A stretch of 64,000 bases of DNA from Candidatus Kuenenia stuttgartensis (GTDB lineage Bacteria; Planctomycetota; Planctomycetia; Gemmatales; Gemmataceae): positions 1 through 64,000 of the forward strand of contig CAMCLK010000017.1 in assembly GCA_945875585.1 (NCBI GenBank). The letters run 5' to 3'. Made by a program: the position numbers and the translations under genes. Of the stretch, positions 52,072 through 60,889 are shown one piece after another. The notes below the pieces were generated by a model, which was not told the DNA's origin, ran no database searches, and saw only the letters and a program-made list of their open reading frames with translations. Within the stretch, counting starts at the first letter, position 1. Each line of letters starts with the position of its first letter.

Positions 52072-53337
52072 CTATCGGGCAGGGATGCTAGGATCGGGCT
52101 GCCTTGGTTCAAATGGTATTTCCAGCGCCCCGCACGTTTCCCGCATCAGTTCAGATGCTATCAAAACATGTTTCAGGCGCAATTCTTCGTAATCGACCAG
52201 TATTTCTACGGCCTGTCCCAGTACCATGCCGTCTTGCGAGGATAGCGAGCTTTGCGAAGCGCGCAAGAAAATCATGCGGACCTCAGCAATGGAAGCTTTA
52301 TCTGCAAGGATGCGGCGTTCGATTTCCCGAAGGGTCAAGAATGCTACCCGGGCCTCGAGGTTCGTCAGGTTGGTGGTGGTCTCATCGGTCAGTTCGGCCC
52401 GATCAGCAAGGGCTTCGGCGCGTTCTACCCGGTATCGCTTGGGACCGCCGAAATTGGGTGGCATTTCTAAATTGATGGCACCAGGCCGGTATTCGCCGCC
52501 ACGTTCGGGGGTTGGCACAGGAGTGGCATTGTTGCTGGTGAATGAGGCAAACGAATTGCTGATAAATTTGAACGGAAGCGATCTTCTTTGGGCTTCAGCT
52601 TCAAGGTTGGCGATGGCAACCCCTTCGCGTGCCAAGATACGTTCGCCCCGATGTTCACCCATCAGGGATTCGAGTTCATCCAGTGTGATGTTGATGATCG
52701 GTTTGGGGAGTGTCTTTTCGGCAGGTTCAGGCAAGAATCCAATGGCGCGTTTACCGCCCATTTCCTCAAGAAGCAAGTATCTGGCTTTCAGCCTTCCCAC
52801 TTCCGCAATGGCCAGATTGCTGCGCGTTTTGGTCAGTGTCATGCGCAGTCTGCTGCTGATCCCGAAAGTGTCATCGAGCCAGACGTTGGGAGATGTTTTT
52901 TTGTTTCCCTTTTCCAGAATCTCTGCAAGGCGCCTCAGCCGTTCCGCTTGGGCTTCCGCATAAATAACAGTGAAGTAAGCTCGCCTAACCGCGTAGCGAG
53001 TGTCTTCTGTTTCTTGCCGCAACACCGCGTTGGCCACGGCAAGACCATGGTCGGATTGCGATTTGCGGATACCAAGGTCTGGCGATAATTTGGCGAGGCC
53101 GCGAAGGCTGTGAATGCCTGAATGGGCAGCGCGGGCTGCACGCAAACTGGCCATGGCCGCTTGGATGCGTGGTTGGTGTTCCATCGACATCGCCAGACAT
53201 TCGTCAAGAGTGAGAACCCTTGGTTCCAGTCCGTTGGCTACTTCTGCCTCTAGTGTCGATAGAGGGGGTATTTTTGGTAGTTCCTGGGGAGGTTGGGCCA
53301 ATGCCAGAAATGCCAATCCATTGCCAATCAACCACAT
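52072..53337 (-). CDS. TolC-family outer-membrane-efflux-like protein
   Basis: ATG 53337 has GGGGAG 8 bases upstream and gives 421 residues with a signal peptide (MWLIGNGLAFLALA). The repeat RVLTLDECLAMSMEHQPRIQAAMASLRAARA is the typical start of TolC-like proteins, and long helices with Ala/Leu/Arg follow (LDDTFGISSRLRMTLTKTRSNLAIAEVGRLKARYLLL). It would form the outer-membrane duct of an efflux or secretion system, but no fusion or pump gene is adjacent. It might serve the ABC pair at 25 kb, though nothing here shows that. Confidence 0.82.
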   Translation of the reverse strand: MWLIGNGLAFLALAQPPQELPKIPPLSTLEAEVANGLEPRVLTLDECLAMSMEHQPRIQAAMASLRAARAAHSGIHSLRGLAKLSPDLGIRKSQSDHGLAVANAVLRQETEDTRYAVRRAYFTVIYAEAQAERLRRLAEILEKGNKKTSPNVWLDDTFGISSRLRMTLTKTRSNLAIAEVGRLKARYLLLEEMGGKRAIGFLPEPAEKTLPKPIINITLDELESLMGEHRGERILAREGVAIANLEAEAQRRSLPFKFISNSFASFTSNNATPVPTPERGGEYRPGAINLEMPPNFGGPKRYRVERAEALADRAELTDETTTNLTNLEARVAFLTLREIERRILADKASIAEVRMIFLRASQSSLSSQDGMVLGQAVEILVDYEELRLKHVLIASELMRETCGALEIPFEPRQPDPSIPAR

Positions 53338-53542
53338 GATGCTACTCCCCGCCAATCCTTGCAGGAACCACCCACGGCTTTCCAAGTACAGAAATATCCC
53401 CCGAAAATGAGTTCCGTGCCGAGACAATCAGCTTGAAATCGCGCATATGCGCGGAAGTGTGGCAATGTTTTTGGTTTCTGCCGGATGTGATGAACACGAT
53501 TTACAAGACCATGCAGGCCGACATCTCTATCTTTGCAACATC

Positions 53543-54448
53543 ATGCCTCCACCAACCGCTTCGCAATCTGGTACCGCCTTGGCAGCAGGCCTTTGGATGC
53601 TTCTGGGCAGCTTTGTCTTCAGTATCATGGCGGCCTTTGCCCATGTTCTGGGGGATCAGGTTGACTGGCAGATCGTCGCCTTGGCGCGCAGCGGAGTTGC
53701 TTTTGCCCTCGCCATTTTGCTGGCATGGTTGGGGGGAGGGCGGCTGGTATTCTGGCGGCCGGGCATGCTTTGGGTGCGCAGTCTCTCTGGTTCTGTGAGC
53801 TTGGTCTGCACCTTTTATGCCTTAACACATTTGCCCTTGGCGGAAGTCCTGACAATAACAAACACCTTTCCTGTTTGGCTGGCCGTGCTCTCCTGGCCCA
53901 TGCTGGGGGAGCGCCCTGGAATCGACGTTTGGATGGCTTCCATTCTCGGAGTGGTGGGAGTGGCGCTGATCAAACAACCGTGGAGCAGGGGCGATCTTGC
54001 GATCGACTGGTTGCCACTGCTCGCTGCTTTCATGGCAGCATGGTCCACTGCATTGGCCATGCTGGGGCTTAATCGCTTGGGGCATATCGACACACGTGCC
54101 GTGGTGGCTCACTTTTCGGGGGTTGGCATCCTCTTTGCCTTGGGTGCCATGCTGCTCTTTCCACGCGAACATCTGGAGACCTCGGTAACGGCAGGTTCGG
54201 TGCCATGGTTGTTGGCGGGAGTTGGGCTCACGGCAACTGCTGGGCAGTTGTGTCTGACGCGGGCGTTTACCACTGGCAAAGCATCGCGGGTGGCGGTGGT
54301 GGGGTTAAGTCAGGTTCTATTTGCCGTGGCGATCGACTGGTTATTTTTCCAGAAGCCAGTCAACGCGCTAGCCATGCTGGGCATGGTGCTGGTGGTGGTG
54401 CCAACAGCCCATGTGATTATGCAGAGAGACCGCAAGCGGGTGGCTTAA
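53543..54448 (+). CDS. EamA/DMT-family transporter
   Basis: From ATG 53543 the product is 301 residues and about ten membrane segments. The two-fold EamA repeat is visible, with GSFVFSIMAAFAHVLG and LPLAEVLTITNTFPVWLAVLSW in the first half and ARAFTTGKASRVAVVGLSQVLFAVAIDWLFF in the second. Members export or import metabolites such as amino acids or nucleotides. No strong ribosome-binding site is visible, and a start further upstream is open but unlikely. Confidence 0.88.
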   Translation: MPPPTASQSGTALAAGLWMLLGSFVFSIMAAFAHVLGDQVDWQIVALARSGVAFALAILLAWLGGGRLVFWRPGMLWVRSLSGSVSLVCTFYALTHLPLAEVLTITNTFPVWLAVLSWPMLGERPGIDVWMASILGVVGVALIKQPWSRGDLAIDWLPLLAAFMAAWSTALAMLGLNRLGHIDTRAVVAHFSGVGILFALGAMLLFPREHLETSVTAGSVPWLLAGVGLTATAGQLCLTRAFTTGKASRVAVVGLSQVLFAVAIDWLFFQKPVNALAMLGMVLVVVPTAHVIMQRDRKRVA

Positions 54449-54541
54449 ATTCCGCACAGATCGCATCGAAGTTATTTCAATGCTTGAATTTACAGCAACC
54501 CCTTGCGACGAGGCACACGATTGGGGTATCAGCCCGCTTCA

Positions 54542-54562
54542 GGACCGGGAGTGACCCGGTCC
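54542..54562 (+). promoter_or_regulatory. Hairpin just before the UPF0316 start
   Basis: GGACCGGG (54542-54549) and CCCGGTCC (54555-54562) form an 8-bp perfect stem around AGTGA. It ends 4 bases before the GGAG at about 54567. It could end readthrough from the EamA gene or modulate translation. There is no T-run. Confidence 0.45.
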
Positions 54563-54578
54563 ATCTGGAGTTATCCAT

Positions 54579-55157
54579 ATGGATGGGGCCTGGGTTCTGC
54601 CTGTTGTCATCTTCCTTGCCGAGGCTGTGGTTGTTACCACCAGCACGATCCGGGTGATTTTCATCTCCCGGGGAAAACGGGGGCTTGCGGCGATTCTCGG
54701 TTTTATCGAAATCAGCATCTGGTTGTTCGCCATCAGCCATGTGATGCGCAACCTCGATAACCCATGGTGCATGCTGGCATTTGCAGCGGGATTCACATTG
54801 GGCAATTACTTGGGAGTTACACTGGAAAGGCAAATGGCATTGGGCAAAACCGGCCTGCGGCTATTTTCTAGGCGCAACGCATCGCCACTGATAAAAGCCT
54901 TGCGTGCCCGTGGCTTTGGCGTGACATCGTGGCAAGCAGCTGGGCTTGAGGGGTCTGTCGAGGTTATCCAGACCGTGATCCCGAGGCGTGACCAGCATGC
55001 GGCAGAAGCATTGATTCACCTTCATGACCCGAGCATGTTCTACATTGTTGAAGAAATTTATGGAACTGAAAGCGGCGTGTTCCCCGCGAAGCGGCCACCC
55101 GAAGATGTTAAAAGTCCCCTGAAAAGCGGATACCACACGGAAGATGTCGCGGCGTAA
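54579..55157 (+). CDS. UPF0316 / DUF2179-type membrane protein
   Basis: ATG 54579 follows GGAG by 9 bases. The 192-residue protein has three membrane segments (8-26, 36-56, 62-78), with the family motif TTSTIRVIFISRGKRGLAAILGFIEISIWL, and a soluble C-terminal domain (about 95-165, with VTSWQAAGLEGSVEVIQTVIPRRD), as in DUF5698/DUF2179 proteins. Its function in bacteria is unknown. A strong hairpin lies between its gene and the EamA transporter. It ends 6 bases from a convergent TPR gene. Confidence 0.92.
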   Translation: MDGAWVLPVVIFLAEAVVVTTSTIRVIFISRGKRGLAAILGFIEISIWLFAISHVMRNLDNPWCMLAFAAGFTLGNYLGVTLERQMALGKTGLRLFSRRNASPLIKALRARGFGVTSWQAAGLEGSVEVIQTVIPRRDQHAAEALIHLHDPSMFYIVEEIYGTESGVFPAKRPPEDVKSPLKSGYHTEDVAA

Positions 55158-55163
55158 TTCAAG

Positions 55164-56360
55164 TTACCGTGTGCCGCGGGCCATGGCTGCCAATGTTTCG
55201 GGGGAATGCTTTGCTAATAAATCGCGAGCAAGAGCGTTTTCTGGTTCCATCAGCAAGGCACTGGAAGCCCAACGTATTGCCTCCGTTGGCACATTCTGCC
55301 TGAACAGAATTTCGGCGCGTTCTGCCCGCCAGCGTGCCACACGTGGTTCCGCTACCATTTTCCGGGAAAGTTGCGCCAAGGTACGCTGGTCTGCTACCGC
55401 AGCATCGTGAATAGCCCGGGTCGCCATGGCCCCGGCCGGGTTGTTGCTGAGTCGTTGCGCCCTCTCGAGCAAGGTCGATAATTCCGGATCAAATCGCTGC
55501 CTATCTAATATAGATTCCAACAGGCTAGCGGCTTGCGCGGATTCATGATCGGCCAGCAGCATGATAGCCCGCTCTTTGATGGCTTCCACAATACCCGGAG
55601 CAACAGCCAGCAGTCGGTCAAGCATTGCTCTGGCTTCTGGGCCTTTTCCCATTCCTTCCAGATAACGAGCCCGCCAAACGATGACGCGCGGATCCTGAAC
55701 ATCCACCTGTTCCAACCGTTCCAGATAGGGTAACGCCTCTGTGAATTGCCGCCGTTGGATGTGAAACGAAGCCAGCGCGCGCAACGATTCAACATTGTCC
55801 CGATCCAGATTCAGGCGCGAAGCGTGCGCCTCGGCGGCGTCTTCAAATTTGTTCAGCCGCTCGAGTTGAACGGCTAAACCGGCCCATGCGTTTGGGTTTT
55901 CAGGTTCTCCATCAACCCAAATCCTTGCGGCAGCAACACCACGGTTGGGGTCGTACGCGCTGTGGTAGACAGGTACTAGCAGCGCGGCGCGGCGAACCGT
56001 CAGGTCGGAACTCAGGGGCTCTTCGAGGTGAATGTCCACAGATGGCCATTCCCATCGCCAAGCGGCATCGATGTGGTGCAACCATTGTGCTTCGGGAATT
56101 GGCCCCACTTCGTGAAGATACCGTCTGGCCACATCGAGTTCGCGGAGGCGAAAAGCGCTCTCGGCAGTCCGCAGTTTCCACGCGGTTGTTGTTGCCAGAT
56201 CGCGAGCCATCCGCAAGGCTTGGTCATGGTGGCCAGATGCCAAGGATTGTTGCCAGAGATGGATTTGCCGATGCAGATGGAACTGAAATAAGCCCCAACC
56301 AGCCACGCACAGAATTGAGAATGTGGCGATGGCAATCAGTATTGAGCGGCGCATCGGCAT
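55164..56360 (-). CDS. Membrane-anchored TPR protein
   Basis: ATG 56360 follows AGGAA by 10 bases, giving 398 residues. An N-terminal span (SILIAIATFSILCVAGWGLF) anchors it. TPR units include LASFHIQRRQFTEALPYLERLEQV and YLEGMGKGPEARAMLDRLLAVAP. Like its neighbours it presumably acts as a scaffold in the periplasm. It is convergent with the UPF0316 gene and its 5' end faces the DUF1559 tandem pair. Confidence 0.87.
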   Translation of the reverse strand: MPMRRSILIAIATFSILCVAGWGLFQFHLHRQIHLWQQSLASGHHDQALRMARDLATTTAWKLRTAESAFRLRELDVARRYLHEVGPIPEAQWLHHIDAAWRWEWPSVDIHLEEPLSSDLTVRRAALLVPVYHSAYDPNRGVAAARIWVDGEPENPNAWAGLAVQLERLNKFEDAAEAHASRLNLDRDNVESLRALASFHIQRRQFTEALPYLERLEQVDVQDPRVIVWRARYLEGMGKGPEARAMLDRLLAVAPGIVEAIKERAIMLLADHESAQAASLLESILDRQRFDPELSTLLERAQRLSNNPAGAMATRAIHDAAVADQRTLAQLSRKMVAEPRVARWRAERAEILFRQNVPTEAIRWASSALLMEPENALARDLLAKHSPETLAAMARGTR

Positions 56361-56732
56361 AGTGGGCAAATTCCTGAAAAGTGTTTCATCTTCTTTTCTA
56401 TGGAATCAAATTGCATCGAGGGGCTAGCTTGTATGCGCTATTTGGGTGCTGATCTTCCCGAATACTCCATCAAGAAAAGTACGGCGCGTCGAGTGGAGGA
56501 ACCATACGGCATGCTGGCAACGATCGAGCCTGTATCTGCCAAAACATTCATTAATCCATTGCCTTGTAATGGGAATTAGCTTAGACAGAAGATTTGATAG
56601 AGTTTTCGCCATTTACCAAATTATTCCTAAGTCCGCTTTGGAAATGGTCGAAGACGGTTCAGATGGTTTGCCGAAGAACCTTTGAATGTTGTCATTTACT
56701 ACTGTTTAATTCCTCGCCAGTCGGAGTGCCTC
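56361..56732. other. Intergenic region, no gene seen
   Basis: A 372-base gap between a TPR gene (minus) and a DUF1559 gene (plus). A plus-strand frame of 79 codons in it lacks a good start and pilin-like or other features, so I take it as noise. The stretch is AT-richer than its surroundings and should hold the promoter for the DUF1559 pair, but no clear box was identified. GGAG at about 56722 is the ribosome-binding site of the next gene. Confidence 0.6.
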
Positions 56733-57782
56733 ATGCCTTTGATCTTCTCCCGTATTAGCTTGTGGCGATCGCGTTTCCGCGCGTTCACACTCATTGAGCT
56801 CTTGGTAGTGATTGCCATCATTGCTGTGTTGATTGGTCTGTTGGTGCCAGCGGTACAAAAAGTACGCGAAGCAGCCAACCGCATGAGTTGCTCGAACAAT
56901 CTCAAGCAGATCGGTACGGCTCTCCACAATTACATGGGTGTCAATGATTCAAGGCTTCCCCCGGGTGGGAAGTTTGATTCATACACGGGCAATCAGGGCG
57001 GCGATTGGAATAATGATGAGGGTACTTGGACATTCTACATTCTGCCCTACATGGAACAGGAATCTCTTTACAAGCTTGTCAATTTGAACACCAACAATGC
57101 AGTCGGGAAGATCATTGGAAATGGCAATCAGCCACATGCGGTTAACGACGCATTCCGTTATGCCAAAATCAAGCCGTATCACTGCCCCAGCGATGGCGAC
57201 AATGCTGACAAGTCAATGCACAACTACGGTGCCTCCATGGGCCCGCAATGCAACGATGGAGGCTGCGGAGCCGACATATATGCGCCATGGTGCCAGCCAG
57301 CAGCCAACCTGAATATGGGCTACGGATGGAGCCCTGGTGCGGGCAACACTTTCAATACGGCTGAAGTGCGTGGCGCTTTCAACCGGATTGGTGCCAAGAT
57401 TCGCCTCCAGAACATAACGGATGGCACATCCAACACGATCTTTGTTGGGGAAGTCATTCCTGCACAACACGATCATTATTGGGATGGTGGCTGGGCACAC
57501 TTCAATGGTGGCGCTTCCCACCACACCACGATTGTTCCCATCAACTACACAACCTACAACGTAGGTGGATGCACAGGAACGAATTCTAGGGGGCAGGCAG
57601 TAGCGGCCGACCGCAGTGCCCGTAACTGGAATGTCTCGTGGTCATTCAAATCGAATCACTCTGGCGGTGCCAACTTCCTGTTTGGTGATGCCAGCGTCCG
57701 GTTCCTACCTCAATCGATTGATCATCGAATCTACCAGCTGGCGGGATGTCGAAACGATGATCAGCCCTTCAACCTACCCTAA
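56733..57782 (+). CDS. DUF1559 prepilin-like protein, copy 1 of tandem pair
   Basis: ATG 56733 has GGAG 7 bases before it, giving 349 residues. The prepilin helix [20 protein letters not shown] has Ala17 rather than Gly before the cut, an allowed but less common residue. The body follows DUF1559: [53 protein letters not shown], and the end motif FLFGDASVRFLPQSID. Cys residues in CNDGGCG and the C-terminal GCRNDD are shared with the second copy. A tight terminator follows. Confidence 0.96.
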   Translation: MPLIFSRISLWRSRFRAFTLIELLVVIAIIAVLIGLLVPAVQKVREAANRMSCSNNLKQIGTALHNYMGVNDSRLPPGGKFDSYTGNQGGDWNNDEGTWTFYILPYMEQESLYKLVNLNTNNAVGKIIGNGNQPHAVNDAFRYAKIKPYHCPSDGDNADKSMHNYGASMGPQCNDGGCGADIYAPWCQPAANLNMGYGWSPGAGNTFNTAEVRGAFNRIGAKIRLQNITDGTSNTIFVGEVIPAQHDHYWDGGWAHFNGGASHHTTIVPINYTTYNVGGCTGTNSRGQAVAADRSARNWNVSWSFKSNHSGGANFLFGDASVRFLPQSIDHRIYQLAGCRNDDQPFNLP

Positions 57783-57793
57783 GGTTGTTTGAC

Positions 57794-57841
57794 AAAACGG
57801 CATGCCATAACTCCATGATGGTGTGGCATGCCGTTTTTTTT
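57794..57841 (+). terminator. Strong intrinsic terminator
   Basis: AAAACGGCATGCCA (57794-57807) pairs with TGGCATGCCGTTTT (57824-57837), and eight T residues run to 57841. It ends the transcript of the first tandem DUF1559 gene, so the second copy has its own promoter. Confidence 0.95.
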
Positions 57842-58026
57842 CATTTAGAGTCAGTTATTTTAGAAAAATCTAAATATTGTCGGGATTTTCTCTTGCTTTT
57901 ATCATTGGTGAGACCGAAAACTAGTTTTGAAGAAGTGAAGAAACTTTCTACTACGGCACAATTCGCATAATGGTTCATTTCTTCGACACGACTTTTATTT
58001 GCTTATTTGTAAGGAGCTAGCTCGTT

Positions 58027-59085
58027 ATGCCATTTATCCTCTCCCGGCTTTCTCCGTGGCGATGGCGCTTGCGCGCTTTCACACTTATAGAACTTCTGGT
58101 GGTGATTGCCATCATTGCTGTTCTGATTGGCCTTTTGGTGCCAGCAGTTCAGAAAGTACGCGAAGCAGCCAACCGTATGAGCTGTGCCAACAACCTAAAA
58201 CAGATGGGAACAGCCATCCATAACTACATGGGGGTTAATAATTCTCGCCTACCCCCCGGTGGCCGAATGGACACAGTCACCGTTGCCAACGGTGGCCAAG
58301 GCGGCGACTGGGGTAATGATGAAGGCACTTGGACCTTTTACATTTTACCTTACATGGAACAAGAGTCGCTTTATAAACTGGTTAATCTGAGTGTCAATAA
58401 TCCAGTCGGAAAAGTGATTGGTACCGGAAACGGCCCCCACACTGTCAACGACAGGTTTCGTTATGCCATTATCAAGCCTTATCACTGTCCTAGCGACGGT
58501 GACAACGCAGACAAAGCTATGAGCAACTACGGCGCCTCCATGGGCCCGCAGTGTGCAGACGGTGGTTGCGGTGCCAACCCCAATCAAGGGTGGTGCCAGC
58601 CAGTTGCTTCTTTGAACATGGGCTATGGATGGAGTCCAGACCACGGTAACTCCTTCAACGCTCCTGAAATTCGAGGTGTGTTTAACCGCTTGGGTGCCAA
58701 GATCGGTTTGCCGCAAATTTCGGACGGCACTTCCAACACCATTTTTGTGGGTGAAGTGATTCCTTCTCAGCACGACCATTACTGGAATGGTGCTTGGGCG
58801 CATTTCAATGGTGGCGCAGCCCATCATTCCACGATTGTTCCGATTAATTACACCACCTTCAATGTTGGTAACTGCACAGGTACTAATTCCAAGGGGCAGC
58901 CAGTCGCTGCGGACCGTAGTGCCAGAAACTGGAACGTTTCGTGGTCGTTCAAGTCGAACCACTCCGGTGGTGCTAACTTCCTGTTTGGCGATGCAAGCGT
59001 TCGCTTCCTGCCCCAATCCATTGATCAACGCATTTACCAGCTACTAGGTTGCCGCAATGACGATCAGGCTGTGACTTTGCCCTGA
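58027..59085 (+). CDS. DUF1559 prepilin-like protein, copy 2 of tandem pair
   Basis: The 352-residue product aligns with the gene at 56733 almost throughout, with few substitutions and a small insertion (VANGGQ). The prepilin leader is MPFILSRLSPWRWRLR before [19 protein letters not shown], also with Ala at -1. AAGGAG lies about 10 bases before the ATG. Separate terminators flank both copies, so they are independent transcription units that arose by a duplication. A terminator and lipoprotein gene follow. Confidence 0.96.
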   Translation: MPFILSRLSPWRWRLRAFTLIELLVVIAIIAVLIGLLVPAVQKVREAANRMSCANNLKQMGTAIHNYMGVNNSRLPPGGRMDTVTVANGGQGGDWGNDEGTWTFYILPYMEQESLYKLVNLSVNNPVGKVIGTGNGPHTVNDRFRYAIIKPYHCPSDGDNADKAMSNYGASMGPQCADGGCGANPNQGWCQPVASLNMGYGWSPDHGNSFNAPEIRGVFNRLGAKIGLPQISDGTSNTIFVGEVIPSQHDHYWNGAWAHFNGGAAHHSTIVPINYTTFNVGNCTGTNSKGQPVAADRSARNWNVSWSFKSNHSGGANFLFGDASVRFLPQSIDQRIYQLLGCRNDDQAVTLP

Positions 59086-59110
59086 TTAGCTTTGCGTTTA
59101 TTTTGTTTTT

Positions 59111-59140
59111 GGCGGGGTTTAATTTAAACCCCGCCTTGTT
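59111..59140 (+). terminator. Terminator after second DUF1559 gene
   Basis: GGCGGGGTTTAA (59111-59122) pairs with TTAAACCCCGCC (59124-59135), an almost perfect 25-base palindrome, then TTGTTTTG. It is efficient in both directions. Confidence 0.88.
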
Positions 59141-59173
59141 TTGTTGAATCCCTCTTCTTGAAAGGTCGTGCTC

Positions 59174-59614
59174 ATGAATCGTATTTCTATGCTTGCTGGT
59201 TGCATTCTTGCTGGATTAATGGTGGCCATTGTTGGCTGCGGTGGTGACGGCAAGGTCAGCGTCAAGGTCAAGATTGTTAAGGATGGCAAGGGTGTTGATG
59301 GCGCTGCTGTGGTGTTTCAGTCGGGCACAACCACGCCATGCTCAGGTGTGACCGATGCTAATGGCGAGGCAACCATTGCTGCCCCTGCTGGTGAGTACAA
59401 AGTAACGGTGAGCAAAACGGAAGTGGTTGCCGTCAACGACCCCAAGGCCAGCATGGACATGATGAAGAAAATGATGACGGCCGGTAAAGGTGGCCCGGGT
59501 AAAGGTGGGCCAGCCAAGGACCTGATGCCTGAAGAATACACCAAGTTGGATACAACCAAGCTGTCGATCAAGGTGCCAGCGGCAACCCAGCCTGTCATTT
59601 TTGAAATCAAGTAA
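59174..59614 (+). CDS. Small lipoprotein, carboxypeptidase-regulatory-like
   Basis: ATG 59174 follows AAAGG by 8 bases (GTG 59168 is possible). The 146-residue product has a lipobox at IVGC near 20-23 (LMVAIVGCGG). The mature part is a beta-rich fold of about 125 residues: VSVKVKIVKDGKGVDGAAVVFQ, VTDANGEATIAAPAGEYKVTVS and a C-terminal TQPVIFEIK. A Lys/Met/Gly-rich insert (MMKKMMTAGKGGPGKGG) interrupts it. The pairing with a DUF1559 gene upstream repeats that at 32.1-33.6 kb. Confidence 0.85.
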   Translation: MNRISMLAGCILAGLMVAIVGCGGDGKVSVKVKIVKDGKGVDGAAVVFQSGTTTPCSGVTDANGEATIAAPAGEYKVTVSKTEVVAVNDPKASMDMMKKMMTAGKGGPGKGGPAKDLMPEEYTKLDTTKLSIKVPAATQPVIFEIK

Positions 59615-59639
59615 GCCTAAGCAAATCGTTATCAACCTT

Positions 59640-59670
59640 AAGCCGCGTGGTTTCAGCCGCGCGGCTTGTT
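59640..59670. terminator. Terminator overlapping the MFS 3' end
   Basis: AAGCCGCG (59640-59647) pairs with CGCGGCTT (59660-59667), followed by GTTTATT. It lies between the convergent lipoprotein and MFS genes; its right arm is inside the MFS gene's 3' end. Confidence 0.7.
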
Positions 59671-60810
59671 TATTGCCATGGCCAGCAAACCGAGAATCGG
59701 TCCAACGGCCAGTAGTAAACCAACCCATGGCCCATGGCGAGCTTCGAACCAGCCAAGAATGGTGATGGCTGGCATGGTGAGGGCGAAGCCCAGAGATACT
59801 TGCAACGTCAGGCCAGATCCCACGGCATCGGGCGGGCAGGCTTTCGACGCCAACGCTGAAAACTGGGGTGAATCAGCCACAACGGCGGCTCCCCATAATC
59901 CCAAAATAGCCATGGCGCACCAACTGTCGCTACTGGCCACCCATGGCCAAGCCAAGCCGCAGCCGGCAGAAATGGCTAAGGCAACCTTGGCGACACCAGC
60001 CGCCCCTAGTTTTCCTGCAAGCGTGCCGCCGGCTAAACAGCCCGCAGTTCCCATGGCGATGACAGCAAATACTGCCAAGCTGCTGCTCAAGCCGATCGAT
60101 CGGGCGAGTGCCGGAACCAGCGCCCAGAAGGCATAGAGTTCGGCCATGTGTCCTAAGTAGCCAGCCAGTGCGATGCGGTAATCAGGGTTGGCGATAACGG
60201 TTTTCAAGCCGCGCCATGAGAGCGCTGGTGCCCGGCGAAGGTGTGGCCCATCGCCCACCGCAAGGACCATCAATGCGGCCAGAATGGCGCCGGTGCAAGA
60301 TCCAGACAGCACACGCTCGGCATGGGCGCTGGTGCCCATCGCCCGAAGCAGGAAAGGGCTGGCCGTGCCAAGAACCAATGCACCCACAAGCCATGCCAAC
60401 GCCTGGGGTGATCGGTCGGGAAACCACGAGACCACGAGCTTCATGCCAAGGGGATAAACGCCAGCCAAGCATGCGCCCGTAGCCAAACGCAGAAAACATG
60501 CCTGAATTTCGGAAGTGGCTGCCAGAAGGGGCCATGTGCTGGCTGAAGCCAGAACTGCCGAAATGGCGAAAATGTGACTGGCACGAAAACTGTCGGCCAG
60601 TCCGGAGAGTGCAAATATCAGTGTTCCTAGAACAAAGCCTGCCTGGGTTGCAAGTGTGGTGTAGGTAAGGCTGGTGGCTTTCCACCGTTCAAGCAAGTCT
60701 TCCGGCGCGGCGCCGGGCGCAAACCATACCGACGTGCCCAGCACCTGGGCTACTACCAGCATGCCAAACAGGAGTGGGCCAGAACGTATGGTGGGTGGGG
60801 CCATGCTCAT
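59653..60810 (-). CDS. MFS transporter
   Basis: ATG 60810 follows CGGAA by 8 bases, giving 385 residues with twelve predicted spans. The region between spans 2 and 3 (LADSFRASHIFAIS) fits an MFS loop, and the second half repeats the layout (GGTLAGKLGAAGVAKVALAI). Substrate is not evident. It converges with the small lipoprotein gene and is divergent from the propeller gene at 60890. Confidence 0.9.
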   Translation of the reverse strand: MSMAPPTIRSGPLLFGMLVVAQVLGTSVWFAPGAAPEDLLERWKATSLTYTTLATQAGFVLGTLIFALSGLADSFRASHIFAISAVLASASTWPLLAATSEIQACFLRLATGACLAGVYPLGMKLVVSWFPDRSPQALAWLVGALVLGTASPFLLRAMGTSAHAERVLSGSCTGAILAALMVLAVGDGPHLRRAPALSWRGLKTVIANPDYRIALAGYLGHMAELYAFWALVPALARSIGLSSSLAVFAVIAMGTAGCLAGGTLAGKLGAAGVAKVALAISAGCGLAWPWVASSDSWCAMAILGLWGAAVVADSPQFSALASKACPPDAVGSGLTLQVSLGFALTMPAITILGWFEARHGPWVGLLLAVGPILGLLAMAINKPRG

Positions 60811-60889
60811 GGAGATTCCGGGTGTTGCGGACGGATCCACACAATGCGACTATATCAACAATCAGGTAAGGATCCCGTGGAGATGTGAC

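Noticed and set aside
56446-56685. 79-codon plus-strand frame before the DUF1559 tandem
   Set aside because: No ribosome-binding site, no hydrophobic or domain pattern, unusual composition. Treated as noncoding.
58345-59028. Minus-strand 227-codon frame opposite the DUF1559 gene
   Set aside because: It is the shadow of a conserved gene; a similar frame opposite the sister copy is shorter and broken, so the frame itself is not conserved.
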